From Piscirickettsiaceae bacterium (GTDB lineage Bacteria > Pseudomonadota > Gammaproteobacteria > Nitrosococcales > Methylophagaceae), in the NCBI GenBank assembly GCA_030620285.1, contig JAUXFA010000013.1, positions 1-11,884 of the forward strand: DNA of 11,884 bases. Direction: 5' to 3'. The notes under the pieces were generated by a model that was not told where the DNA came from, did no database searches, and saw nothing but the letters and a program-made list of their open reading frames with translations. Of the stretch, positions 1 through 7,040 are shown piece by piece. How positions within the stretch are numbered: position 1 is the first letter of the stretch; the number at the start of each line of letters is the position of its first letter. The position numbers and the translations under genes were made by a program.

Positions 1-250
1 CTGAAACTAAGTATGCAAAAGCAATGACTTCAGCAATGACACGATAGAGTATTTCCGCTATTTCTTCCCCTAACTCAAGTTCACCCAATAACTCGGCTAA
101 CATGGCATCTTCCCGCAAAGGAACACCATGTTCGCGTGCTATTCGGATAATTTCTTCTGCAATAATTCCTTCACCAGATGCGGTAACTGTCGGGGCATTT
201 TCACCATCATATTGCAGTGCTATCGCACGTAGGGTTTGTATTTCACTCAT
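1..250 (-). CDS. FlhB C-terminal-domain-like protein (EscU/YscU/FlhB family), partial
   Basis: The start is ATG at 250-248; the first 83 codons are present and the 3' end lies beyond the left edge. The protein begins MSEIQTLRAIALQYDGENAP and continues with IIAEEIIRIAREHGVPLRED, then an L-rich segment and IAEILYRVIAEVIAFAYLV. This matches the cytoplasmic C-terminal part of FlhB, the export switch of flagellar type III secretion, from just after its autocleavage site to near its end. The transmembrane half of FlhB and the NPTH cleavage motif are absent. It is therefore a small soluble stand-alone homologue (like B. subtilis YlqH), not FlhB itself. Its start overlaps the FliK-family stop by four bases (ATGA), so the two are probably translationally coupled. 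A role in binding FliK or the export gate is inferred. Family assignment is confident; function is not. Confidence 0.85.
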   Translation of the reverse strand, partial: MSEIQTLRAIALQYDGENAPTVTASGEGIIAEEIIRIAREHGVPLREDAMLAELLGELELGEEIAEILYRVIAEVIAFAYLVS

Positions 251-1905
251 ACCGACACATCCACCAATGAATTGGTTTGCACGACATCTTGGCTTAGCAA
301 TACTGGTTTTGCTATTTCTCCGCAATAACAACTGCTATGGGACATTGATACCCCTAATTTGGATAATGCTTTATCCAGAGAGGGTAAATTCTGTTCTAAT
401 AAGAGGGCGCTTTGTGGTCGCTGTGCTCGAAATACTATTTTGAGATCTTCTGCATGCATCGTTACCGTTGCTTGTACCGGACCTAAATTCTGTGTATCTA
501 ATCGAAGTTGTACGCTCCAAATATCTTCAAGTTCATCTTCGGATTGTTGGCGATATTGGTCAATTTGAAGCTGCAATAGATCTACATTCTGTTTATCTTT
601 AATCGGTACATCAAATAACCAACTGGCTACTGTATTGGGTGAGTCAGGCTCTTTCAACATCGATAACTGGTTAAATTGCAATTTATTATGAACGCCTTCC
701 ACCTCTCTCAACATCATCTGTAATTCGGCGAGTACAACTGGAATAGGTCGGTTCGATGCCGCAATTGTTTGACCAATGCTGGGAGCCGGCTTACTCAATA
801 ATTGTGTTATCAATAAGGCCTGTTCTTGACTGGTAATAGCAGGGGTTGTTTGTGCAGTCGCGGTATGAATGACTGGTGGGAAAGCTTTGCCTGGCAGTAA
901 AATATTTAATAATTGTGCCGGTGTTTTACCTTGCGCTGATAATGCAGATTGCACTTGTGCTGGTAACTGATTCAACACTGCTTTAGCATCGCCACCCTTT
1001 TGGCTAATTTGAGCAATGACGGTTTCTAATGCCGCTATCACCTTCAATACATTTGCTTTAAAATCTTGTTTAATAACAATAGGCTGGCTAATTAATTGTT
1101 TTTCGGTAAAGGCACCAGAAGAAACTAATGCTTGTTTAAATGCATTAGCCTTAGTTAATGCTGGTTTATCCAATACCTGTTGTAAAAGTTGCCTAATCTC
1201 CCGCTGGACAAGCTCCGGTATTTGTTGATTTTGAACAGCTTTTGCTATCGTCGCTAAACTCGGCTTATCAACTTGCTGTCGCACTAATTGTTGAAGGCGC
1301 TCTAATATAATCTGTTCACGTACAGGGGCTTGTTCCGGACGTAAATTAATGGTGAGAGGTTTAGTGCTGACAATGTCTACGGTCAATTTATCACCGGCTT
1401 GATAACGCTGTGTTAATTGCGATATATCAATATCAAAGCGCTGAATAGCCGGCTTTGCTAAAGATTGTGAACGATTATCAAGTGCTGAGATTGTCTGTAC
1501 TAATACTCTATTTTCAGCTAATACTTTAACCACTTCTACTGCGACTTGTTGGCCGGCTTTCACGAGATTACCCGTTATATTATTAATCGCTTGATTTGTT
1601 TTAGCTGCTGTTTCAACGAGTGGTGCTGTATTTTGGCCTATGGTTTGTTGTGGTACTAATTTTAATACCGGCTTGCCATTTTCTAATGCCAGTTCAAGTT
1701 GTATCCGCTGACCAGCCTGCAAAGCTTCTGACGCACGAATAGTTAATAGGCTATCTGCTAGTTTTATCGTTACCAATTCGCCTGCAATTGCAGCTTTCAC
1801 TACAACAGCTTCAAGCCGCTGCCCAATAACGATCTCTGCTAATAGCTTGGCAGGGATATCTTGGATCAATCCAACTGGATTTTGCAATGATTGCTGAATC
1901 AGCAC
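247..1905 (-). CDS. Flagellar hook-length control protein FliK family
   Basis: This encodes 552 residues. The C-terminal region, about residues 460-530, fits the Flg_hook (FliK C-terminal) domain: a beta segment QLRLDTQNLGPVQATVTMH, then LKIVFRAQRP and a helix LLLEQNLPSLDKALSKLGVS. The long N-terminal and central part is rich in Gln, Ala, Leu and Val, as in FliK 'ruler' regions, and has no membrane segment. FliK proteins measure hook length and flip FlhB substrate specificity. The downstream, overlapping gene encodes an FlhB C-domain-like protein, which supports the family call. The start is GTG at 1905-1903; an in-frame TAA lies a few codons upstream and no ATG lies between, but the ribosome-binding site is weak. 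No other flagellar gene is visible, so this may be an orphan FliK paralogue (YlqG-like) rather than the canonical FliK. A curious CYC pair sits at residues 526-528. Confidence 0.82.
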   Translation of the reverse strand: MLIQQSLQNPVGLIQDIPAKLLAEIVIGQRLEAVVVKAAIAGELVTIKLADSLLTIRASEALQAGQRIQLELALENGKPVLKLVPQQTIGQNTAPLVETAAKTNQAINNITGNLVKAGQQVAVEVVKVLAENRVLVQTISALDNRSQSLAKPAIQRFDIDISQLTQRYQAGDKLTVDIVSTKPLTINLRPEQAPVREQIILERLQQLVRQQVDKPSLATIAKAVQNQQIPELVQREIRQLLQQVLDKPALTKANAFKQALVSSGAFTEKQLISQPIVIKQDFKANVLKVIAALETVIAQISQKGGDAKAVLNQLPAQVQSALSAQGKTPAQLLNILLPGKAFPPVIHTATAQTTPAITSQEQALLITQLLSKPAPSIGQTIAASNRPIPVVLAELQMMLREVEGVHNKLQFNQLSMLKEPDSPNTVASWLFDVPIKDKQNVDLLQLQIDQYRQQSEDELEDIWSVQLRLDTQNLGPVQATVTMHAEDLKIVFRAQRPQSALLLEQNLPSLDKALSKLGVSMSHSSCYCGEIAKPVLLSQDVVQTNSLVDVSV

Positions 1906-1940
1906 AATAATTTCAGCCCACTTTTGTTATTCACAATGCT

Positions 1941-1949
1941 AGTATAGCA
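1941..1949 (-). promoter_or_regulatory. Extended -10 promoter element for the FliK-family gene
   Basis: Read on the minus strand, this is TGCTATACT, matching an extended -10 (TGn before a TATAAT-like hexamer). No good -35 hexamer lies 16-18 bases upstream, which is tolerable for an extended -10. Transcription would start about 30 bases before the GTG at 1905. It lies in the 72-base divergent gap between the FliK-family gene and the pentapeptide gene. I see no convincing plus-strand promoter in that gap. Confidence 0.42.
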
Positions 1950-1977
1950 AGCAACTTACTCGCTTAGAGAAAGCAAT

Positions 1978-2856
1978 ATGGAAAAAAATAACGTACTTTG
2001 GTATACCCGCCGACAAGGCGTCATAAATGGCCCGTTTACCAGTCCCATTATCATTAATAATATCACTCTTAATCGCTTGGCAATGCATGATGAAGTCAGC
2101 CATGATCAGCTCAGTTGGCACACTATCCGGGATAGACCCGAGTTGCAGCACCCCGCTATCACCGACAAAAATAAGCAAAAGAAAAACTTAGATGAACGTA
2201 ATGGCTTTGATCGTCGCCAAGATAATAAGGTTGATGAATTAATTGCCCAACAACGCAAAAAAGACCGTCGCCGGCAGGAAAACCGAGAAGAGATCTATCA
2301 TCGACAATTCCATACGCTACTGATGCGAAAGTTTCGTGAGCGCAAGGAGACTCTTTTTTGGCCGTTATTTAGTATTTTTTCAGTATTAAGCTTGGTGACG
2401 TTATTAGCCTTTTCATTCTCTCCAGAAATTGCAGCGCCTTTACCCAATTGTGCCGCTGAGCCAATGCCTGGGGTAAATTGGAATAACTGTTTAAAGGCAC
2501 AGCTTAATTTTCAAGATCAGGATTTAAGCAATGCGCAATTACGTAATAGTCAATTAATGGGCTCAAACCTGATGAATACTACGCTGACCGGTGCTGATCT
2601 TGCTTATGCTGATCTTGGGTTTACCAATCTCAGCTATAGTCAATTACAAAACACCATCTTATTAGGTGCCAGTTTGAAAAAAGCAGATTTAACGAATGCA
2701 GATTTAACGAATGCCGACTTATCTTATGCTGATCTCAGTGGTGCAAATCTAGGTAGTAGTGTGGTAACTAATACCCGTTTTGATCATGCTATCTGGCCTA
2801 ATGGTCAGCTATGTGCGCCTGGATCAATTGGTGAATGCATTGCGGTTACGAAGTAA
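1978..2856 (+). CDS. GYF-like / transmembrane / pentapeptide-repeat protein
   Basis: This is a 292-residue protein in three parts. Residues 3-55 (WYTRRQGVINGPF near the start, SWHTIRDRPEL at the end) resemble a GYF_2-type domain (W-Y...G-P-F, then a W-containing end). Residues 60-125 form a highly charged linker rich in Arg, Lys, Asp and Gln. Residues about 127-147 (FWPLFSIFSVLSLVTLLAF) form one transmembrane helix. Residues 173-272 are pentapeptide repeats of the A(D/N)LxX type, such as ADLTN ADLTN ADLSY ADLSG ANLGS, which fold as a right-handed quadrilateral beta solenoid. Cysteines at 158 and 171 precede the solenoid and C279 and C287 follow it, in a WPNGQLC...GSIGEC tail; they could form disulfides if this end is periplasmic. 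The positive linker before the helix fits a cytoplasmic N-terminus. Start ATG 1978, with a modest AGAGAAAG upstream. Function unknown; a scaffold role is inference. Confidence 0.85.
   Translation: MEKNNVLWYTRRQGVINGPFTSPIIINNITLNRLAMHDEVSHDQLSWHTIRDRPELQHPAITDKNKQKKNLDERNGFDRRQDNKVDELIAQQRKKDRRRQENREEIYHRQFHTLLMRKFRERKETLFWPLFSIFSVLSLVTLLAFSFSPEIAAPLPNCAAEPMPGVNWNNCLKAQLNFQDQDLSNAQLRNSQLMGSNLMNTTLTGADLAYADLGFTNLSYSQLQNTILLGASLKKADLTNADLTNADLSYADLSGANLGSSVVTNTRFDHAIWPNGQLCAPGSIGECIAVTK
2683..2712 (+). repeat. Perfect 15-bp tandem duplication inside the pentapeptide coding region
   Basis: The unit gcagatttaacgaat occurs at 2683-2697 and again, without change, at 2698-2712. Each copy encodes one pentapeptide, ADLTN. 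Identity at the DNA level, including silent positions, while neighbouring pentapeptides differ, suggests a recent in-frame duplication of one solenoid strand. Confidence 0.85.
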
Positions 2857-2885
2857 AAATGTCAATGCCCAAATGGATGAATTGC

Positions 2886-3269
2886 TTAGTGTAAGGTTTG
2901 TGGCACTGACAGCGTAAACGCCGGAATATCCACCTCAAACCGTTCGCCATCGTCATCGACCATCATATAATGGCCTTGCATCATACCCACTGGTGTATCT
3001 AACATAGCGGCGCTAGTATAGGTAAATTCCTGTTCTGGTATTAAATATGGATGCTGACCCACCACACCGTCGCCTTCAACTTCTTGTTCATGGCCATCGC
3101 CACCGGTAATTTTCCAATAGCGAGATAATAATCGTGCCGAACTAAGACCGGTATTTTTGATGGTAATGGTATAAGCAAACAAATAACGTGCCTTTTGGGG
3201 ATCGGATTCCTGCTCAAGATACGTCGTTTCCACATCTACCGAAATTTTATTGTTTTTTTCCATGCTCAT
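2886..3269 (-). CDS. apaG: ApaG protein
   Basis: The product is 127 residues, the usual ApaG length. It shows the typical order of conserved segments: an N-terminal beta strand (VDVETTYLEQESDP), YLFAYTITIKNTG, RYWKITGGDG, GDGVVGQHPYLIP, then TPVGMMQGHYMMVDDDG and a C-terminal IPAFTLS. The fold is an immunoglobulin-like (fibronectin III) beta sandwich. In enterobacteria apaG lies with ksgA and apaH and has been linked to Co/Mg efflux, but the biochemical role is unsettled. Here it is the last gene of a pgl-glk-apaG operon, starting 7 bases after the glk stop. Two starts are possible, ATG at 3269 or at 3263 (giving MEKNN); neither has a strong ribosome-binding site. It is convergent with the pentapeptide gene across 29 bases that contain no obvious terminator hairpin. 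Confidence 0.95.
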   Translation of the reverse strand: MSMEKNNKISVDVETTYLEQESDPQKARYLFAYTITIKNTGLSSARLLSRYWKITGGDGHEQEVEGDGVVGQHPYLIPEQEFTYTSAAMLDTPVGMMQGHYMMVDDDGERFEVDIPAFTLSVPQTLH

Positions 3270-3276
3270 TGTTTTG

Positions 3277-4263
3277 TTATACCGCTATTTGTTGTGCTAA
3301 TAATCGTGCTCCTAGTAGACCTACTTTAGGCTGTAATATCAATCGTACTGGAATATCTTTAACTAACGCAGTCATTTTACCTTTAGCAATAAAGGCATCT
3401 ATAAAGCCGCCTTGTTTAAAGCGTTGTATATTTTTTGCAGCAATACCACCCGCAATATATAAACCGGCTCTTGGTAATACATTTAATGCGACATTGCCCG
3501 CCTGGGCGCCATAGATTTGAATAAACATATCTAGGGCTTCTAATGCCAATGGATCTTGCTGCTTAAGTGCATATTGGCTGATTACTTCACCGGGATCACT
3601 GTCTATCATCGCCTGACGACACTCCGGGTTCTCATCCACTTGCTGATAAGCACGCAAAAACTCATAAATTGAGACTAAACCAACACCTGATACTACCCGT
3701 TCATAAGAAACATGGCCAAAACGTTCAATAAGATGTTCCAGTAATAACATTTGTTTAGGATCGGTGGGAGCAAAATCAGTATGGCCACCTTCTGTCGCTA
3801 TCACTCGCCACTGGTCACCATCAGGGAGCAATAAGGCTTGTCCTAGCCCGGTACCTGCACCAATAACGGCTCGAGGTGCATTTTCGACAGGTTTACCTTG
3901 TTGCAAGCTGACAATTTCATCATCTTCTAAACATGAAATCCCATAGGCCACTGCTTCAAAATCATTGCATAAATGAATATGGCCAATAGTAAACTTGGAG
4001 GCTAATTGATCGGCATTTAACTGCCAGGGCAAATTGGTGACACTCGCATCTCGTCCTAATACCGGGCCAGCCACGGCAAAACAAGCACTATCAATAGAAT
4101 AGTTTTTGATAGTTTGATGCGCTAAAAACGCCGTAAGTACTAAATCAAAACTGGCAAAATCTTGGCTTGGATATTGTTGTTCTAAAACAATATCACCTTG
4201 TTCAGAACTTAACTGGCATAAGGTTTTTGTACCACCGATATCGACAGCTAACAAATAACGCAT
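3277..4263 (-). CDS. glk: Glucokinase (bacterial Glk family)
   Basis: This enzyme phosphorylates glucose with ATP to glucose-6-phosphate in the cytoplasm. From ATG at 4263 it has 328 residues, close to the roughly 320 of E. coli Glk. Visible motifs are DIGGTK (8-13, phosphate binding), LCNDFEAVAYG around residues 98-108 with the catalytic-base Asp at 101, GAGTGLG (135-141), EGGHTDFAP (158-166) and, later, YIAGGI. The frame is open 11 codons further upstream, but that extension (MVYGCGSGWSI) lies in the end of pgl and matches nothing in the family. ATG 4263 overlaps the pgl stop by one base as TAATG, a classic reinitiation arrangement. Pairing with pgl implies feeding glucose into the pentose-phosphate or Entner-Doudoroff route. 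No zwf, edd or eda is visible here. Confidence 0.95.
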   Translation of the reverse strand: MRYLLAVDIGGTKTLCQLSSEQGDIVLEQQYPSQDFASFDLVLTAFLAHQTIKNYSIDSACFAVAGPVLGRDASVTNLPWQLNADQLASKFTIGHIHLCNDFEAVAYGISCLEDDEIVSLQQGKPVENAPRAVIGAGTGLGQALLLPDGDQWRVIATEGGHTDFAPTDPKQMLLLEHLIERFGHVSYERVVSGVGLVSIYEFLRAYQQVDENPECRQAMIDSDPGEVISQYALKQQDPLALEALDMFIQIYGAQAGNVALNVLPRAGLYIAGGIAAKNIQRFKQGGFIDAFIAKGKMTALVKDIPVRLILQPKVGLLGARLLAQQIAV

Positions 4264-4973
4264 TATTGACCAGCCGCTGCCGCATCCATAAACCAATAAT
4301 AGTCACCTTGCGGCGCTAAACGTTGAACTGGCAAACCTTGCACTGCATCATTTGTAATATCGCTGACAATGGCCGCTTTTGCTTGACCACCGATAAAGAC
4401 AATCACTTGTCTTGCGGCATTAATCACTGGATAAGTCATGGTGACTCGCCATGAGTCAAACTTCTCAACATAAAGGCTGGTGGTTAAGGTATCGCTAACA
4501 TCTAGTGCATCGGTACCGGGGAATAATGACGCTATATGACCATCGGGCCCTAAACCCAATAAGACTAAATCTAAGGATTCATCTTGTAGTACTTCACTCA
4601 TGATTTGCGCATAACTGACAGCCACTTCAGACGCTCCACCCGTTTCGGTCGGCATACGATGAACATTTCCTTGCGGGATCGGCAAATGATCTATCATCGC
4701 TTCACGGGCCATTTTGAAATTACTATAATCATGTGTTGGCAATACACAGCGCTCATCACCAAAAAACAAATGTACTCGTGACCAATCTACTTGTTCCATA
4801 TACGGTGATGTCGCTAGTTTTTGATATAAACCTTTGGGGGTTGAACCACCTGCTAATGCGACATGAAATACACCACGCTTAGCAATTGCTGAACGTGCAG
4901 ATGCAACAAATTGTTCCGTTGCGGCATCAATCAAACTTGATCCATCGGCTAGGATTTTTTGTTCAGCTTTCAT
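4263..4973 (-). CDS. pgl: 6-phosphogluconolactonase (DevB/SOL type)
   Basis: This enzyme hydrolyses 6-phosphogluconolactone to 6-phosphogluconate, the second step of the oxidative pentose-phosphate and Entner-Doudoroff pathways. It has 236 residues, normal for the DevB/SOL type. Motifs are VALAGGSTPKGLY (38-50), VHLFFGDERCV (67-77) and LLGLGPDGHIASLFPG (138-153), the family signature around the phosphate and active-site pocket. I place the start at ATG 4973 rather than the in-frame TTG at 4985, because a good Shine-Dalgarno GAGGA sits at 4983-4979, 5 bases before this ATG and overlapping the TTG. It is the first gene of the pgl-glk-apaG operon. Confidence 0.95.
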   Translation of the reverse strand: MKAEQKILADGSSLIDAATEQFVASARSAIAKRGVFHVALAGGSTPKGLYQKLATSPYMEQVDWSRVHLFFGDERCVLPTHDYSNFKMAREAMIDHLPIPQGNVHRMPTETGGASEVAVSYAQIMSEVLQDESLDLVLLGLGPDGHIASLFPGTDALDVSDTLTTSLYVEKFDSWRVTMTYPVINAARQVIVFIGGQAKAAIVSDITNDAVQGLPVQRLAPQGDYYWFMDAAAAGQ

Positions 4974-5004
4974 GTTTTTCCTCAATTGATTCTTTTAATG
5001 TAGG

Positions 5005-5038
5005 CCAACTTGGATGTTGGTTTAATGTGTTTATTATA
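5005..5038 (-). promoter_or_regulatory. Possible pgl operon promoter and leader hairpin
   Basis: On the minus strand a perfect TATAAT lies at 5038-5033, about 60 bases before the pgl start, but no good -35 is seen at 16-18 bases. Just downstream, in the presumed leader, the inverted repeat CCAAC-N6-GTTGG (5005-5020) could form a short hairpin or bind a regulator. On the plus strand the same A/T patch reads TATTAT (5032-5037), 16 bases after TTGGAT (5010-5015), a possible promoter for the SIMPL gene; the two -10 elements would then overlap. I looked for a HexR-type palindrome, expected for such sugar genes, and saw none. Confidence 0.35.
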
Positions 5039-5109
5039 TGAAACCTTGCGGTAATTGAGATAGTCTTAATCTCTGAGGTCTAGATTATATATCAAGGAAC
5101 GGTAATGCC

Positions 5110-5805
5110 ATGAATAAACTATACATATTACTTATCGGTTGTTTACTCTCTTTTACAGGCACGCTTGCCAGTGCCGATGACGGTTTACGCTATAACCAAA
5201 TAAATTTACATGCCAGCGCATCCGGTGACACCGAAAATGATCAATTGGTTGCGATGTTAGCGGTACAAAAGAACGGTTTATCTCCTTCTATTCTTACAAA
5301 ACAGGTCAACCAAACAATGGCATTAATCTTGGAGAAAGCAGCGCAGTTTGAAGCGATAAAAACTCATACTACCCGTTATAGCAGTCGACCTCTCTATAAC
5401 AAAAGCAAGATTAGCTCATGGCAGGTTAGTCAAAATATTAAACTTAGCAGCCAAGACTTTGACCAGTTGAGCGAATTAGTAGGGGATTTAAGTGATCTTG
5501 CCAATGTGCAATCCATGACCTTTAGTATTTCTGACCACACACTTGAACTCGTTAAAGAACAATTGATCAAAGAAGCCATTGCTAAGTTTCGCCATAAAGC
5601 GAGCCTTATTGCCAAACAGTTTGGTCAAAATAATTACCGGATCATTCAAGTTTCAGTTGATAGTAATTATCGTCAACCACAAGCTGTGATGCCACGTACT
5701 ATGGCAATGAACGAGGCACGTGGCGCACCACCAGCCTTGGCTGCCGGCACCAATAAAGTCAGTATTTCTATCAATGGATCAATTGAACTGACTGGCAAAC
5801 ATTAA
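5110..5805 (+). CDS. Secreted SIMPL-domain (YggE/DUF541 family) protein
   Basis: This 231-residue protein starts with a clear signal peptide (MNKLYILLIGCLLSFTGTL, then ASA before DD, a likely signal-peptidase I site), so it is probably periplasmic. The remainder, about residues 26-229, fits the SIMPL domain. Features include the beta strand ending YSSRPLYNKSKISSWQVSQN, the LSDLANVQSMTFSIS segment, the helix EAIAKFRHKASLIAKQFG followed by RIIQVSVDSN, and a final strand KVSISINGSIELTG. Family members such as YggE are linked to oxidative-stress tolerance and some form ring-like oligomers; the biochemical role is not established. The start is ATG 5110. An AAGGA lies 11 bases upstream, a slightly long spacing. 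Its stop overlaps the antiporter stop on the opposite strand. Confidence 0.85.
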   Translation: MNKLYILLIGCLLSFTGTLASADDGLRYNQINLHASASGDTENDQLVAMLAVQKNGLSPSILTKQVNQTMALILEKAAQFEAIKTHTTRYSSRPLYNKSKISSWQVSQNIKLSSQDFDQLSELVGDLSDLANVQSMTFSISDHTLELVKEQLIKEAIAKFRHKASLIAKQFGQNNYRIIQVSVDSNYRQPQAVMPRTMAMNEARGAPPALAAGTNKVSISINGSIELTGKH

Positions 5806-7037
5806 TCTACTTTATCGAACTGTTCTCGTTTTAATAGCGGTGCCAGCAATGGCGCTTGCACAAATAATGTAAATAGTACTACCCCAAAAGCGATGGACTG
5901 CACTGTCCACCAATACGATAGTTCGGTTGGTAGTGATAATGCTAATGCTAATGTGACGGCACCACGAAGACCACCGACAAACATAATGCGTTGGTAGCCT
6001 ATGGGAATTCGCTCAACGCCAGGCAATAATGAGATCAATGGCGCACCAGCAAACACACCAACTGCCCGTGCCATTAATACTGCTGCAATCCCAATCAGCA
6101 TTGCTAACCAATTATCGGTAAACATGCCAATGGTAATCGTTACCCCCATTAACAAGAACATTAAGGCCTCGGCAACATAGACATTAAATGTCCAAAAATC
6201 ATCTACAAAACTACGTTTTTCATGATCTTGAAAATCATTATGAATCACCCGTCCCATCACTAGCCCTGTTACCAATACCGCCATCACACCTGATACATGA
6301 AGCCATTGCTCAGCGAGCAGATAGGACAAATAGGCCGAGACTAATGTCACAATTGCTTGTTGCACATAATCTTGTAATAAACGTGATAAAAATAAGAAGG
6401 CAAGTCCGATAAATAAACCCACAATAATGCCACCGAAAAACACCACGATAAAACGTGAGATCACATCAGTACCTGAAATATTTTCCATTGGATGTTGAGC
6501 AATATAAAGGAAAATACTAAAGGTCACGATGGCAGTGGCATCATTAAATAATGCTTCGCCATCAAGCAGCAGACATAAACGATCGGGCACACCTGACTTA
6601 CGCATGATTTCAATCACGGCTACCGGATCCGTTGCAGCTAATAAGGCACCAGTAATCAACGCTGCTATCCATGGGAAACCTGTAGCATGACCAATGCCGT
6701 AATACACCATCACCGCTGCAACACAGGTCGACAATAACATTACTGGAATCGCAAAAAATAAAATGACGGCTAATTGCTTCCACAAATGTTCTGCATCAAT
6801 CTTAAATGCAGCTTCAAAAATGAGTAATGGCAAAAATACAAATAAAATTAAATCATGGAAGGAATCGTAGCGAATACCGGTATCGCCACCAAAAGTAATT
6901 AAAATTTCACTGCCTACAAACCCAATAACAACCAATAACCCTGCAAATGGAATGTGAAATTTTTCAGCGACAGGTTTTACCAGCAGTGCTAATAAAAGCA
7001 TTAGTGCTAATAACATTAAACCTGAACTGATTGCCAT
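5802..7037 (-). CDS. Na+/H+ antiporter, CPA1 family (NhaP-like)
   Basis: This 411-residue inner-membrane protein is almost wholly hydrophobic, with about 11-13 membrane segments. CPA1 signatures are plain: ATDPVAVIEIM with D137 in the unwound helix, then GEALFNDATAIV with the N165-D166 pair that binds the cation and proton, typical of electroneutral antiporters. Conserved arginines follow in ARAVG (R324) and in GGLRGAVTLALAL (R358). It exchanges cytoplasmic Na+ (or Li+/K+) for protons and serves pH and salt homeostasis. There is no long C-terminal regulatory tail; the protein ends soon after the last helix. ATG 7037 follows a strong AGGAG (7050-7046) that lies within the last codons of the upstream gene, and only 3 bases separate the two genes, so they are co-transcribed. 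Ion specificity cannot be read from the sequence. Confidence 0.92.
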   Translation of the reverse strand: MAISSGLMLLALMLLLALLVKPVAEKFHIPFAGLLVVIGFVGSEILITFGGDTGIRYDSFHDLILFVFLPLLIFEAAFKIDAEHLWKQLAVILFFAIPVMLLSTCVAAVMVYYGIGHATGFPWIAALITGALLAATDPVAVIEIMRKSGVPDRLCLLLDGEALFNDATAIVTFSIFLYIAQHPMENISGTDVISRFIVVFFGGIIVGLFIGLAFLFLSRLLQDYVQQAIVTLVSAYLSYLLAEQWLHVSGVMAVLVTGLVMGRVIHNDFQDHEKRSFVDDFWTFNVYVAEALMFLLMGVTITIGMFTDNWLAMLIGIAAVLMARAVGVFAGAPLISLLPGVERIPIGYQRIMFVGGLRGAVTLALALSLPTELSYWWTVQSIAFGVVLFTLFVQAPLLAPLLKREQFDKVD

Positions 7038-7040
7038 GAT

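Noticed and set aside
102..443. Open frame of 113 codons on the plus strand
   Set aside because: It lies antisense to the FlhB-like and FliK-family genes, has low-complexity content with no recognisable domain, and has no Shine-Dalgarno.
1939..2178. 79-codon minus-strand frame in front of the FliK-family gene
   Set aside because: It is antisense to the GYF-like part of the pentapeptide protein, which has clear domain evidence; no family resemblance or ribosome-binding site.
4264..4296. Upstream extension of glucokinase by 11 codons
   Set aside because: The extra residues lie inside pgl and precede the normal family N-terminus; the TAATG start at 4263 explains the layout better.
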